A program made the translations under genes and the position numbers. A model generated the notes under the pieces. That model did not search any database. It saw only the letters and a list, made by a program, of their open reading frames with translations, and was not told the origin of the DNA. A DNA stretch of 5,564 nt from positions 1 through 5,564 of the forward strand of contig DAJP01000005.1 in the NCBI GenBank assembly GCA_002496355.1. The letters run 5' to 3'. Source of the DNA: Euryarchaeota archaeon UBA346. GTDB lineage: Archaea; Thermoplasmatota; E2; DHVEG-1. How positions within the stretch are numbered: position 1 is the stretch's first letter; the number at the start of each line of letters is the position of its first letter. This document shows positions 1 through 5,564 of this stretch, piece after piece.

Positions 1-237
1 AAGAAAAAACCAGGTGCATGGCAGGTACTCTCGATGGACTCCGTCGAACAAGGACTGTTCACCACCCATAGCATCCCTGCGATAGAGGTAGCTGCAGAAA
101 TCAAACGCAGATGCGCTGCTTCGGTCGTTTTTGTAGGGATTCAACCAAAATCACGAGAAATCTCCCTGGGTCTCAGCAAGAAATGCAGGCAGGCAGCAGA
201 GGAGATATCCGAGATCATACAGAAGGCGGTCTCCTAA
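1..237 (+). CDS. hycI: Hydrogenase maturation protease, HycI-like (peptidase M52), 5'-truncated
   Basis: Family M52 endopeptidases clip a short C-terminal tail from the large subunit of [NiFe]-hydrogenases once nickel has been inserted, which completes the active site. They act in the cytoplasm. The frame is open from base 1 to the TAA at 235-237, giving 78 visible residues. Full members are about 150 residues, so roughly the N-terminal half, with the first metal-binding acidic residues, lies outside the window. Visible family marks are the TTHSIP segment (His at codon 67-69), which matches TTHNMP in E. coli HycI as I remember it and probably holds the nickel-sensing histidine. The strand and turn VVFVGIQPKS follows, then a C-terminal helix. 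The ATG at 34 is internal, since family homology starts upstream of it. The gene ends 128 nt before the ATP synthase genes and is probably a separate transcription unit. The family is clear; the subtype (HycI rather than another M52 branch) is less so. Confidence 0.8.
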   Translation, partial: KKKPGAWQVLSMDSVEQGLFTTHSIPAIEVAAEIKRRCAASVVFVGIQPKSREISLGLSKKCRQAAEEISEIIQKAVS

Positions 238-365
238 AAAACTCACTTATCCTCCTCGTCTTATGGATGATGAATTTCTTATGAAGCGAATACAGATATT
301 TTTAATAATAAAGCGACATTACGGTGTAATCCCTAACAGAGTAAACCGTGGGAAGTGCAAAGACA
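238..365 (+). promoter_or_regulatory. Intergenic region with likely promoter of the ATP synthase operon
   Basis: This 128-nt gap is the largest in the window and the natural place for the operon promoter. A TTTTAATA element at 300-307, inside an AT-rich run (295-312), differs from the archaeal TATA consensus TTTAWATA at one position. A start site about 25 bp downstream of the box centre would fall near 327-332 and give a leader of about 35 nt to the ahaH ATG at 366. The purine-rich sequence just upstream (GAAGCGAATACAG, 283-295) could serve as a BRE, but the match is loose. The T-run at 299-303 could also help end the upstream hydrogenase protease transcript. A pyrimidine-rich tract lies at 246-263. 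I see no clear operator palindrome. The box is predicted from sequence alone. Confidence 0.45.
351..357 (+). promoter_or_regulatory. Ribosome binding site of ahaH
   Basis: GGAAGTG differs by one base from the GGAGGTG complement of the archaeal 16S 3' end and lies 8 nt before the ATG at 366. It decides the start. The in-frame GTG at 348 lies upstream of this site and has no Shine-Dalgarno-like sequence of its own. Confidence 0.45.
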
Positions 366-686
366 ATGGAACGAAAGGAAATCCTTGAAAAACTGAAGTC
401 TACCGAAGCAGAAATTAGAGACAACATCGATGCTGCGCAGCATAAACGAAACGAGATTCTCACACAGGCGCAAAAGCAAGCACAGAAGCTCGAGGATGAA
501 GGGGAGCACAGGATGAAAACCCAGCGAGAAGAACGGCTTTGCACAGCACAGAAAGAGATAGGGGACAAACGACAGAAAATCATCAAGAAAGCGTTGACGG
601 AAGCTGAGGCGATTAAGAAGAAAGCCCAGGTGAACAAAGCCAAGGAGTTTTTCGTCGAGGAGTTCATGGAGTTCGTACATGTTTAG
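366..686 (+). CDS. ahaH: A-type ATP synthase subunit H (peripheral stalk)
   Basis: Subunit H pairs with subunit E in a long right-handed coiled coil that forms the peripheral stalk. The stalk ties the A/B head to membrane subunit I, so the head does not turn with the rotor. The product is 106 residues from the ATG at 366, in the usual range for AhaH. It is almost wholly charged and helical (Glu, Lys, Gln, Arg, Ala), with no membrane segment and no catalytic motif. It closes with the hydrophobic FFVEEFMEFV patch typical of the H C-terminus, which packs on the E head domain. A GTG at 348 would add six residues, but the GGAAGTG site sits between the two candidates and favours the ATG. The gene is first in the operon, and its last 8 nt overlap the start of subunit I. 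Low-complexity coiled coils are weak evidence alone, but position, length and the C-terminal patch agree. Confidence 0.87.
   Translation: MERKEILEKLKSTEAEIRDNIDAAQHKRNEILTQAQKQAQKLEDEGEHRMKTQREERLCTAQKEIGDKRQKIIKKALTEAEAIKKKAQVNKAKEFFVEEFMEFVHV
668..671 (+). promoter_or_regulatory. Ribosome binding site of subunit I
   Basis: GGAG lies 7 nt before the ATG at 679, inside the end of ahaH. It favours this start over the in-frame ATG at 697, where the nearest GGAG abuts the start codon. The 8-nt gene overlap suggests that translation of I is coupled to that of H. Confidence 0.6.
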
Positions 687-2721
687 ACCTCAGGAGATGA
701 CACGAACATTACTCATTGGTGCGAAACAGGATTTAGAGCATACCATCGAGCTGCTGCATACCTTAGAGGTTGTTCATATCATTGATTTTACCACTGCTGA
801 AGCTGACGAGCATCTTACCCTTGGTGCACCAACTACGAAAGCATCAGGGGTGAGTCAAAATCTACTGAAAGTTCGTTCTAGTGCACAGATGCTCTCACTA
901 AATCCTGAGAAACAAACTATCTCCGAGAAACTTTCAGAAAAACAGATCCAGCATGATATCTCGTTAAAGATACAGGACATGGAACTGAGTGTCCTTTCCC
1001 TCATGGAGACTAAAACACGTCTTGAGGAACATTTCCGCAAACTTGATGAGAGGATCCGTCAGGTGGAACCATTCGCGACCATGGATCTTCCCCTGGAGGA
1101 TTATCAGGGGTATGACCATCTCTCCGTGTTCACTGGATACGTCCGGGACCTGAAAAAACTCACAGAGAATATCCCAACGATCACCCAGGAGTACGAGCTG
1201 TTCTTTTCAGATGCAGACGATCAGATGATCGCGTTGTTCATCATAAAAAAACATACAGAAGATGCTAGTAAACTGCTCAACGACTGTGGCTTTACCGAGG
1301 TAAAACTCCCCGAAGGCACCGGTCTTCCAAAACAGTTCATCGAAAAATGGACAGAACAGAAAAAAGAGCTATCAGAAAAACTCGTACAAACCACAAAGGA
1401 CATCCTTGAATTCCGGAAACGATACGCGGAGTTCATCTTGGCTAGTGAAGAATACCTTGCTATCGAGGTTCAGAAAGCAGAAGCCCCAGTCCTGTTTGGA
1501 ACCACAGAGCATTCGTTCATGATTGATTGCTGGGTCCCCACCCATGAAATACAACATGTCACAGAAACCCTTGAAAAAGAGATGAACGGATCTTTATATA
1601 TTCAGCAAATCGAGTCAAAACATGATGATGAACCACCAACCCTGCTGAAGAACTCAAAACCTGTTCGACGCTTTGAATACCTCCTGGAGTTATACTCGAT
1701 CCCGAATTATCGGGACATCGACCCGAGTTTCATCCTCTCATTGATCTTCCCGTTGTTTTTCGGATTAATGATCGGAGATATCGGCTATGGGATCCTGTTG
1801 ATCCTCTTTGGTATTCTCTTCATGAAGCTCTTCAAGGATAGTGAAGGCTTCACAAACATCGGATGGTACATCATCATAGCAGGGATATTTTCCTCGATCT
1901 TTGGATTATTCCTCTTTGGTGATATGTTTGGGTTACCCTTCATGCTCGCCCATGGAGCTGAAGGAGAAACCGCGTACACCTGGTCCACTCTCTTAGGCAT
2001 CCATATCCCGATCCCATCCGTTATCCATAAAATGGAATCCCTTGGGATGACCCAGCTGCTGGTCATCTCTATCATCGCAGGATATCTGCATCTCGGGCTA
2101 GGGCTCCTCATTGGAGTTTTAGTGGAGCGGAAACATGACAAGAAACATGCGATCACCAAGATCGGTCTTCTCTTCGTTCTCACTGCATTGGCCTTACTTA
2201 TCTTCGTGATGGCGGACTGGACCATAGGACAATGGCTCAAACCCTTAAAAGACACAACAATCGCCCCCGCTCTTTGGGGGACATTCATACCTTTGGTGAA
2301 ATCCGGGTTTTCCTTCGGTGGCCTCCTCGTCCCATATGTGTCCATGGTATTTGGCATCCTTGGCATCATCCTTATAATCATCGTCGCAGGTGGATTTGGC
2401 CTCGTCGAAGTCCTAGAAGTCACCAGCCATCTTATGTCCTACACAAGGCTTGCAGCGATCTGTGTCGCCAAGGCAGCCATGGCGTTCGCATTTAACATGA
2501 TCGGCCTAGGCTTGATCCTAAGCGGGAATATCATCATCGGCATCCTAGGAGTCATCCTCCTCATCTTCATGCAACTGATGGTCTTCGCCCTAGGGGCACT
2601 TTCCTCCGGGATCCAGGCGGTCAGGCTTCATTACGTGGAGTTCTTCATGAAGTTCTACAAAGGGGAAGGACTCCGCTTCAACCCATTTGGATATAAAAGG
2701 AAATATACGACAACAAAATAA
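679..2721 (+). CDS. atpI: A-type ATP synthase subunit I (membrane stator, ion channel)
   Basis: Subunit I is the stator of the membrane sector, homologous to eukaryotic V-ATPase subunit a. It supplies the two ion half-channels next to the K ring. At 680 residues it is normal in length. Residues 1 to about 340 are the cytoplasmic arm. It opens with the family-typical MFRPQEMTRTLLIG and has two coiled-coil stretches (about 85-130 and 205-260) that bind the E/H stalks. The membrane half begins with FPLFFGLMIGDIGYG (357-371). I count about eight hydrophobic helices, near 350-367, 371-387, 395-414, 457-482, 495-514, 548-573, 588-614 and 618-643. The essential ion-path arginine is Arg590 in SYTRLAA. 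A second conserved arginine, Arg649, sits in AVRLHYVEFFMKFY near the C-terminus, as in the family. No truncation or frameshift is seen. It ends 22 nt before subunit K. Synonyms are ahaI and ntpI. Confidence 0.97.
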   Translation: MFRPQEMTRTLLIGAKQDLEHTIELLHTLEVVHIIDFTTAEADEHLTLGAPTTKASGVSQNLLKVRSSAQMLSLNPEKQTISEKLSEKQIQHDISLKIQDMELSVLSLMETKTRLEEHFRKLDERIRQVEPFATMDLPLEDYQGYDHLSVFTGYVRDLKKLTENIPTITQEYELFFSDADDQMIALFIIKKHTEDASKLLNDCGFTEVKLPEGTGLPKQFIEKWTEQKKELSEKLVQTTKDILEFRKRYAEFILASEEYLAIEVQKAEAPVLFGTTEHSFMIDCWVPTHEIQHVTETLEKEMNGSLYIQQIESKHDDEPPTLLKNSKPVRRFEYLLELYSIPNYRDIDPSFILSLIFPLFFGLMIGDIGYGILLILFGILFMKLFKDSEGFTNIGWYIIIAGIFSSIFGLFLFGDMFGLPFMLAHGAEGETAYTWSTLLGIHIPIPSVIHKMESLGMTQLLVISIIAGYLHLGLGLLIGVLVERKHDKKHAITKIGLLFVLTALALLIFVMADWTIGQWLKPLKDTTIAPALWGTFIPLVKSGFSFGGLLVPYVSMVFGILGIILIIIVAGGFGLVEVLEVTSHLMSYTRLAAICVAKAAMAFAFNMIGLGLILSGNIIIGILGVILLIFMQLMVFALGALSSGIQAVRLHYVEFFMKFYKGEGLRFNPFGYKRKYTTTK

Positions 2722-2728
2722 AAAAAAA

Positions 2729-2734
2729 GGAGGT
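2729..2734 (+). promoter_or_regulatory. Strong ribosome binding site of subunit K
   Basis: A full GGAGGT core stands 9 nt before the ATG at 2744, with A-rich flanks on both sides that should stay unstructured. It is the best Shine-Dalgarno match in the window. It also sets the start of K: an in-frame ATG at 2687 lies within the end of subunit I and would place this site inside the coding region. Confidence 0.9.
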
Positions 2735-2743
2735 AAAAAACAC

Positions 2744-2965
2744 ATGGCAGCAGAAACAGGAATCATCGCAATAGGCGCTGGTATCGCTATCGGCTCTGCA
2801 GCACTTGCGACCGCATGGGCACAAAAAACCATTGGTGCCGCGGCAGTCGGTGCAGCAGCAGAAAATGAGAAAATGTTTGGGAAAGGACTGATTTACATGG
2901 TTCTTCCAGAAACCATTGTTCTCTTCGGGCTTGTCATCGCCTTTTTGCTATGGACAAAAATGTAA
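2744..2965 (+). CDS. atpK: A-type ATP synthase subunit K (rotor ring, c subunit)
   Basis: K is the proteolipid that forms the membrane rotor ring, and each copy carries an ion across. The product is 73 residues, a single hairpin of two membrane helices (about 6-31 and 48-71) joined by a short polar loop (AENEKMFGK, 39-47). The ion-binding carboxylate is Glu56 in LPETIVLFGL, with Thr57 next to it. Helix 1 has small-residue packing (GAGIAIGSAALATA, 11-24) and then WAQKTIGAAAVG, with Gln27 placed where a helix-1 ligand is expected. A simple length-preserving alignment to methanogen K proteins recalled from memory puts Gln27 opposite their conserved Gln. This leaves Na+, H+ or mixed use open. The hairpin is single, not duplicated as in Enterococcus NtpK or multiplied as in some methanogens. 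The strong ribosome binding site suits a subunit needed in many copies. Synonyms are ahaK and ntpK. Confidence 0.95.
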   Translation: MAAETGIIAIGAGIAIGSAALATAWAQKTIGAAAVGAAAENEKMFGKGLIYMVLPETIVLFGLVIAFLLWTKM

Positions 2966-3028
2966 AGAACGCAACAAACAACAAACCATCAATATAATGC
3001 ATCCGACCAAAAAAGGACCGTGGTGTCC

Positions 3029-3580
3029 ATGGGATTAGAGAAAGTAATAGAAAACATCCAGAACGAAGGAAAAGAGAAAATCAACAGCATCCTCCATGAT
3101 GCGGAGAGTCAGGCAGCCCAGATTCTGCAGATGAAACAAAAGACGATCGATGAAAATGCTGAGAAAAAAAGACAGGAGCTGGAAAAACACATCAACCTGC
3201 TTAAGACACAGGAGGAGAGCAGTGTAGAAATCGAGGTGAAGAAAATCAGGTTGAACGCGGAAAAAGACATCCTGAACCAGACCTATCAAGAATGCCTCAC
3301 CGCTTTAGCTACTCTGTCTCATGAGAAGATCCTTTCGTTCCTTCTGAAAAAAGTCCAACAGGAGCTTCCCCAGGCTGCGTTTATCTACTCAAACAAACGT
3401 GATGAAGCCATCGTTCGATCCTTAACAACGATCCCCTATGGTGGCTCGATTGAAGTCATTGGAGGGATCATCGTTGAAAACGAGGAGAAAAACCTCAAAG
3501 TCGATTACCGCTATGAGACGATAGCAGAACTGGTCTGGGACCAATCCTTAAAGGAGATAGCCAAAAAATTGTTCAGCTGA
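3029..3580 (+). CDS. atpE: A-type ATP synthase subunit E (peripheral stalk)
   Basis: Subunit E is the second peripheral-stalk protein. Its long N-terminal helix coils with H, and its C-terminal domain binds the top of the catalytic head near subunit B. The product is 183 residues, usual for the family. Residues 1 to about 95 form a charged helix beginning MGLEKVIENI, the family-typical start. The globular part follows and holds the conserved strand GGIIVENEEKNLKVDYRYE (145-163) and the C-terminal helix ending EIAKKLFS. Three in-frame starts compete: GTG 3020, GTG 3023 and ATG 3029. I choose the ATG because MGLEKV matches the family and GGTG (3022-3025) can act as part of a Shine-Dalgarno sequence, though only 3 nt away. 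A choice of another start would change only three residues. The gene follows a 63-nt spacer after K and ends 8 nt before C. Synonyms are ahaE and ntpE. Confidence 0.94.
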   Translation: MGLEKVIENIQNEGKEKINSILHDAESQAAQILQMKQKTIDENAEKKRQELEKHINLLKTQEESSVEIEVKKIRLNAEKDILNQTYQECLTALATLSHEKILSFLLKKVQQELPQAAFIYSNKRDEAIVRSLTTIPYGGSIEVIGGIIVENEEKNLKVDYRYETIAELVWDQSLKEIAKKLFS

Positions 3581-3588
3581 GAAAAACC

Positions 3589-4695
3589 ATGAAACAAATA
3601 CTCCAAGAAAATACCATTCCTTCCCCTTTGACCATGAAACGCTGGTCATTGTTCTCCTCAGGGAATTATCCGTACGTCTGCGCACGAGTCCGCGCGAAAC
3701 GAGCATCATTGCTCCCCTCTGATGTGTACAGGAAACTGATACTTATGGATACTCATCAGATCACACGGTTCCTGGGAGAAAGTCAATACAAGAAGGAAAT
3801 CACAGAGCTTGGGGTAAAAGTATCTGGGTTTCAGCTCATCGACCTAGCATTAAACCAGAACATCGCAGCGGTCTACCAGCAGATCCTTGGATATTCCGAT
3901 GGTGATCTAGCGACCCTGCTCAGCGCGTACCTGCAACGAGAGGATATATGGAACATCAAAACCATTCTACGAGGGAAATCCTATAACGCAAAACCTGAGG
4001 AGATCATGAAAGCGATCCGCTCCGCAGGCAAATACCCAGAAAGTTACTGGCAGTCCATCATCCAACACAGCAAAACCGTGCAGGAGGCAATCGAACTGTT
4101 CAAAGGAAACGATTACTATGAGATCATTACCTCCTTCAAGGACGATTGGGAGACCCACCCAGATCTCTGTGAGAACAGACTCGAACAAGCCTACTATCAG
4201 TTCCTTCTCAGCTCGATTCATGCCCGGTCGGAGGCCAATCGATTGTTCCTAGATTTCATCCGTGAGGAAATCGACTTAGTCAACATCAAAACACTACTGA
4301 TGACAAAATACGAATCCGTCGAACCAGCCGCCCTCTCATCGATGATACTACCCGGGGGGAAAATCCCAGAAAAAACCATGCAACGCTTGATCAATGCCCC
4401 TGATTTCAAACAATTCCTTGAAGAACTCCATAGCATCCCGGAGTATCAATCCATCAGAGACTCTCTAGGGACCATCGAACAGACAGGGTCGCTGGGCCAT
4501 CTCATCCGTATCTTGGAAAAAAACCATCTCACAAAAGCAACACAGAAATCCTATCTTCATCCGCTCTCTATCTTACCTATCCTTGATTATTTCATCAGAA
4601 AACGAATCGAGGTCGAGAACCTCAGGATCCTTGCCCGAGCAAAAGAAAAAGGTTTACCTGAGCAGGTTATTAAAGAACTTCTGGTGATCCAATGA
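3589..4695 (+). CDS. atpC: A-type ATP synthase subunit C (rotor-top socket)
   Basis: Subunit C, homologous to V-ATPase subunit d, sits on the K ring and links it to the central stalk D/F. The product is 368 residues, slightly long for the family. It is helical and built of three similar parts whose signature recurs at regular spacing: NIKTILRGK (122-130), NIKTLLMTK (232-240) and NLRILARAK (344-352). The N-terminal family block starts near residue 27 with YPYVCARVRAKRASLL, and the C-terminal block is HPLSILPILDYFIRKRIEVE (324-343). The start is uncertain. ATG 3589 gives about 25 residues before the first family block and has only a weak GAG-type site; ATG 3634 would shorten the protein by 15 residues and has no visible site. 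I keep 3589 because it lies 8 nt after the stop of E. The stop overlaps the start of F by 4 nt. No membrane segment is seen. Synonyms are ahaC and ntpC. Confidence 0.95.
   Translation: MKQILQENTIPSPLTMKRWSLFSSGNYPYVCARVRAKRASLLPSDVYRKLILMDTHQITRFLGESQYKKEITELGVKVSGFQLIDLALNQNIAAVYQQILGYSDGDLATLLSAYLQREDIWNIKTILRGKSYNAKPEEIMKAIRSAGKYPESYWQSIIQHSKTVQEAIELFKGNDYYEIITSFKDDWETHPDLCENRLEQAYYQFLLSSIHARSEANRLFLDFIREEIDLVNIKTLLMTKYESVEPAALSSMILPGGKIPEKTMQRLINAPDFKQFLEELHSIPEYQSIRDSLGTIEQTGSLGHLIRILEKNHLTKATQKSYLHPLSILPILDYFIRKRIEVENLRILARAKEKGLPEQVIKELLVIQ
4683..4689 (+). promoter_or_regulatory. Ribosome binding site of subunit F
   Basis: GGTGATC matches the downstream part of the full archaeal GGAGGTGATC complement and ends 2 nt before the ATG at 4692. 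That spacing is right when the longer complement is aligned. It lies in the last codons of C, so with the ATGA overlap it probably couples F translation to C. Confidence 0.6.
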
Positions 4696-4988
4696 CTGGG
4701 ATAACCGTCGTCGGAAACCATGATTTCGGCCTAGGGTTCCAGCTCGCAGGTATTCATAACACCTTTGTTGAAGAAAACATTGAGCAACGCGTCGCATTGA
4801 TTCTTGCGGAAAAAGAAACTGATATCCTCGTGCTTCATGATGAGGACTACAAAAAACTCTCAAGTCAGCTTCGGAAACGAGCAAGTGAAAGTGTCAAACC
4901 CATCGTCATTGCCGTAGGAAGCCTCGAAGAAGACGAGTTACGAGTACGAATAAAAAAAGTCATTGGAGTTGATCTCTATAAAAAATAA
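4692..4988 (+). CDS. atpF: A-type ATP synthase subunit F (central stalk)
   Basis: F binds subunit D in the central shaft and, in studied A/V-type enzymes, tunes ATP hydrolysis. The product is 98 residues, as expected, with the alternating strand and helix fold of the family. Strand 1 is ITVVG (4-8), then the loop and the signature GFQLAGI (15-21), where most relatives I recall have GFRLAG. A middle strand is DILVLHD (44-50), a later strand is PIVIAVGS (70-77), and the C-terminal helix ends IKKVIGVDLYKK, close to the IGFDI-type ending of other F subunits. The usual Gly-Asp after strand 1 reads Gly-Asn-His here, a minor variation. The start overlaps the stop of C in an ATGA arrangement. The stop is followed 16 nt later by subunit A. 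Synonyms are ahaF and ntpG. Confidence 0.94.
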   Translation: MTGITVVGNHDFGLGFQLAGIHNTFVEENIEQRVALILAEKETDILVLHDEDYKKLSSQLRKRASESVKPIVIAVGSLEEDELRVRIKKVIGVDLYKK

Positions 4989-5004
4989 AAATGATGAAAA
5001 AACT

Positions 5005-5564
5005 ATGCCTACAAAAGGAGAGATTTATCGAATTGCTGGACCCGTCGTCACCGTCACTGGTATCAAACCAAGGATGTACGATGTGGTGTTCATCGGAGAT
5101 CTCAAACTCATGGGTGAAGTGATTCAGCTCAGCAGAGAAAAAAGCATCATACAAGTCTATGAGGACACCTCGGGGATCAAACCAGGGGAACCCGTCGAAG
5201 CAACAGGGGCTCCCTTGATGGTGGAACTTGGCCCGGGTCTGCTTACCAGCATCTATGATGGGATTCAACGACCATTACCGATTCTTCGGGATAAAATGGG
5301 GGATTTCATCGCCAGAGGAGTCATGCAACCAGGGTTAGACCGGAAAAAGAAATGGAAATTCATCCCTACCGCAAAAAAAGGGACTAATCTGAATGGTGGA
5401 TCCATCCTCGGTACAGTCCAAGAAACACCAGATATCACCCATCGGGTTCTCCTCCCGCCACAACAAAATGGTCTGCTCTCGGAGATCCATGAAGGAAGTT
5501 TCACCGTCGAAGAACCAATCGGGTCCATCAATGGAAAAAACATTACTCTCATGCAGCACTGGCC
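5005..5564 (+). CDS. atpA: A-type ATP synthase catalytic subunit A, N-terminal part (3' cut by window)
   Basis: Subunit A carries the catalytic nucleotide sites, three per enzyme, alternating with B. The reading frame stays open to the right edge and gives 186 residues of a protein normally near 580. It starts with the beta-barrel domain (MPTKGEIYRIAGPVVTVTGI). YEDTSGIKPGEPV (52-64), ELGPGLL (74-80) and IYDGIQRPL (83-91), all highly conserved, follow. From about residue 100, FIARGV (101-106) and LDRKKKW (111-117) lead into the bulge domain peculiar to A-type catalytic subunits, including GSILGTVQET (132-141). The P-loop (GPFGSGKT type, near residue 230-240) lies beyond the window, so catalytic competence and any intein there cannot be judged. 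ATG 5005 is the only sensible start: ATGs at 4991 and 4994 are in another frame, and the family alignment begins here. The ribosome binding site is weak (TGATGA at 4992-4997). Synonyms are ahaA and ntpA. Confidence 0.97.
   Translation, partial: MPTKGEIYRIAGPVVTVTGIKPRMYDVVFIGDLKLMGEVIQLSREKSIIQVYEDTSGIKPGEPVEATGAPLMVELGPGLLTSIYDGIQRPLPILRDKMGDFIARGVMQPGLDRKKKWKFIPTAKKGTNLNGGSILGTVQETPDITHRVLLPPQQNGLLSEIHEGSFTVEEPIGSINGKNITLMQHW

Noticed and set aside
302..680. Two overlapping - strand frames opposite ahaH, of 121 and 115 codons.
   Set aside because: They are Phe-, Ser- and Cys-rich mirror images of the Glu/Lys-rich coiled coil and have no independent support.
2264..2280. CCCCC and GGGGG arms with a 7-nt loop, a possible hairpin.
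   Set aside because: It has only five pairs, no T-run after it, and sits in the middle of the subunit I coding region in a loop between two membrane helices. It is probably chance.
1785..2423. A 212-codon open frame on the - strand.
   Set aside because: It lies wholly opposite the membrane half of subunit I. Its product is rich in Met, Pro, Arg and Ser with no recognisable domain, which is what the reverse strand of Ile/Leu/Gly-rich membrane codons gives. No family or ribosome binding site supports it.
2232..2495. An 87-codon + strand frame inside subunit I.
   Set aside because: It is out of frame with the well-conserved Arg590 region of I and is rich in His, Arg, Pro and Trp with no known fold. 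It is a shadow of the real gene.
2687..2743. An upstream in-frame ATG that would extend K by 19 residues.
   Set aside because: The extension overlaps the end of I, is polar and Lys/Gln-rich, and would bury the perfect GGAGGT site inside the gene. K proteins start shortly before helix 1.
2937..2947. A T-run near the end of K as a possible terminator.
   Set aside because: It encodes Ala-Phe-Leu of the conserved second helix of K, is only five T long, has no stem before it, and genes of the same complex follow.
1..5564. A search by eye for CRISPR-like repeats, tRNA cloverleaves, insertion-sequence ends or foreign-looking composition.
   Set aside because: I saw no direct repeat series, no tRNA-like segment and no terminal inverted repeats, and base use looks even across the genes. 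The window reads as an ordinary ATP synthase operon.

Overview
This window carries most of an archaeal-type (A1AO, A/V-type) ATP synthase operon, all on the + strand. It is preceded by the 3' end of a hydrogenase maturation protease gene. The organism is most likely a euryarchaeote. The reasons are the gene order H-I-K-E-C-F-A, a short single-hairpin K subunit ending in a proline-glutamate-threonine helix, a HycI-type protease next door, an AT-rich TATA-like element instead of a bacterial -35/-10 pair, and GGAGGTGATC-type ribosome binding sites. Some bacteria (Thermus, Enterococcus) have A/V-type operons of similar order, so this is an inference. The K and I sequences look, from memory, most like those of haloarchaea, Archaeoglobi, Methanomicrobia or Thermoplasmata. 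The lysine-rich proteins argue against an extreme salt-in halophile. I cannot name a genus.

Layout: 1-237 is the C-terminal half of a HycI-like [NiFe]-hydrogenase maturation protease, cut by the left edge. Positions 238-365 are intergenic and hold a TATA-like element, probably the operon promoter. The genes that follow are ahaH (366-686, peripheral stalk), subunit I (679-2721, membrane stator and ion half-channels), subunit K (2744-2965, rotor ring), subunit E (3029-3580, peripheral stalk), subunit C (3589-4695, rotor-top socket), subunit F (4692-4988, central stalk) and subunit A (5005 to the right edge, catalytic subunit, partial). B and D are expected downstream. Spacing is tight: H/I overlap by 8 nt, C/F by 4 nt, and other gaps are 8-22 nt. 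The exception is a 63-nt K-E spacer.

Together the genes encode a rotary enzyme. Ions pass through half-channels in I and turn the K ring. C couples the ring to the central stalk (F plus D). E and H hold the catalytic A/B head still, so rotation drives ATP synthesis or runs in reverse as an ion pump. The neighbouring hydrogenase maturation gene fits an energy metabolism in which H2 turnover and a membrane ion gradient are linked, but the window does not prove that link.

Every coding stretch is accounted for by known families. I found no sign of an undescribed system, mobile element, CRISPR array or RNA gene. The points worth a second look are modest: the ion-binding residues of K, the unusually strong ribosome binding site at K, the K-E spacer, the hydrogenase neighbour and the uncertain start of C.
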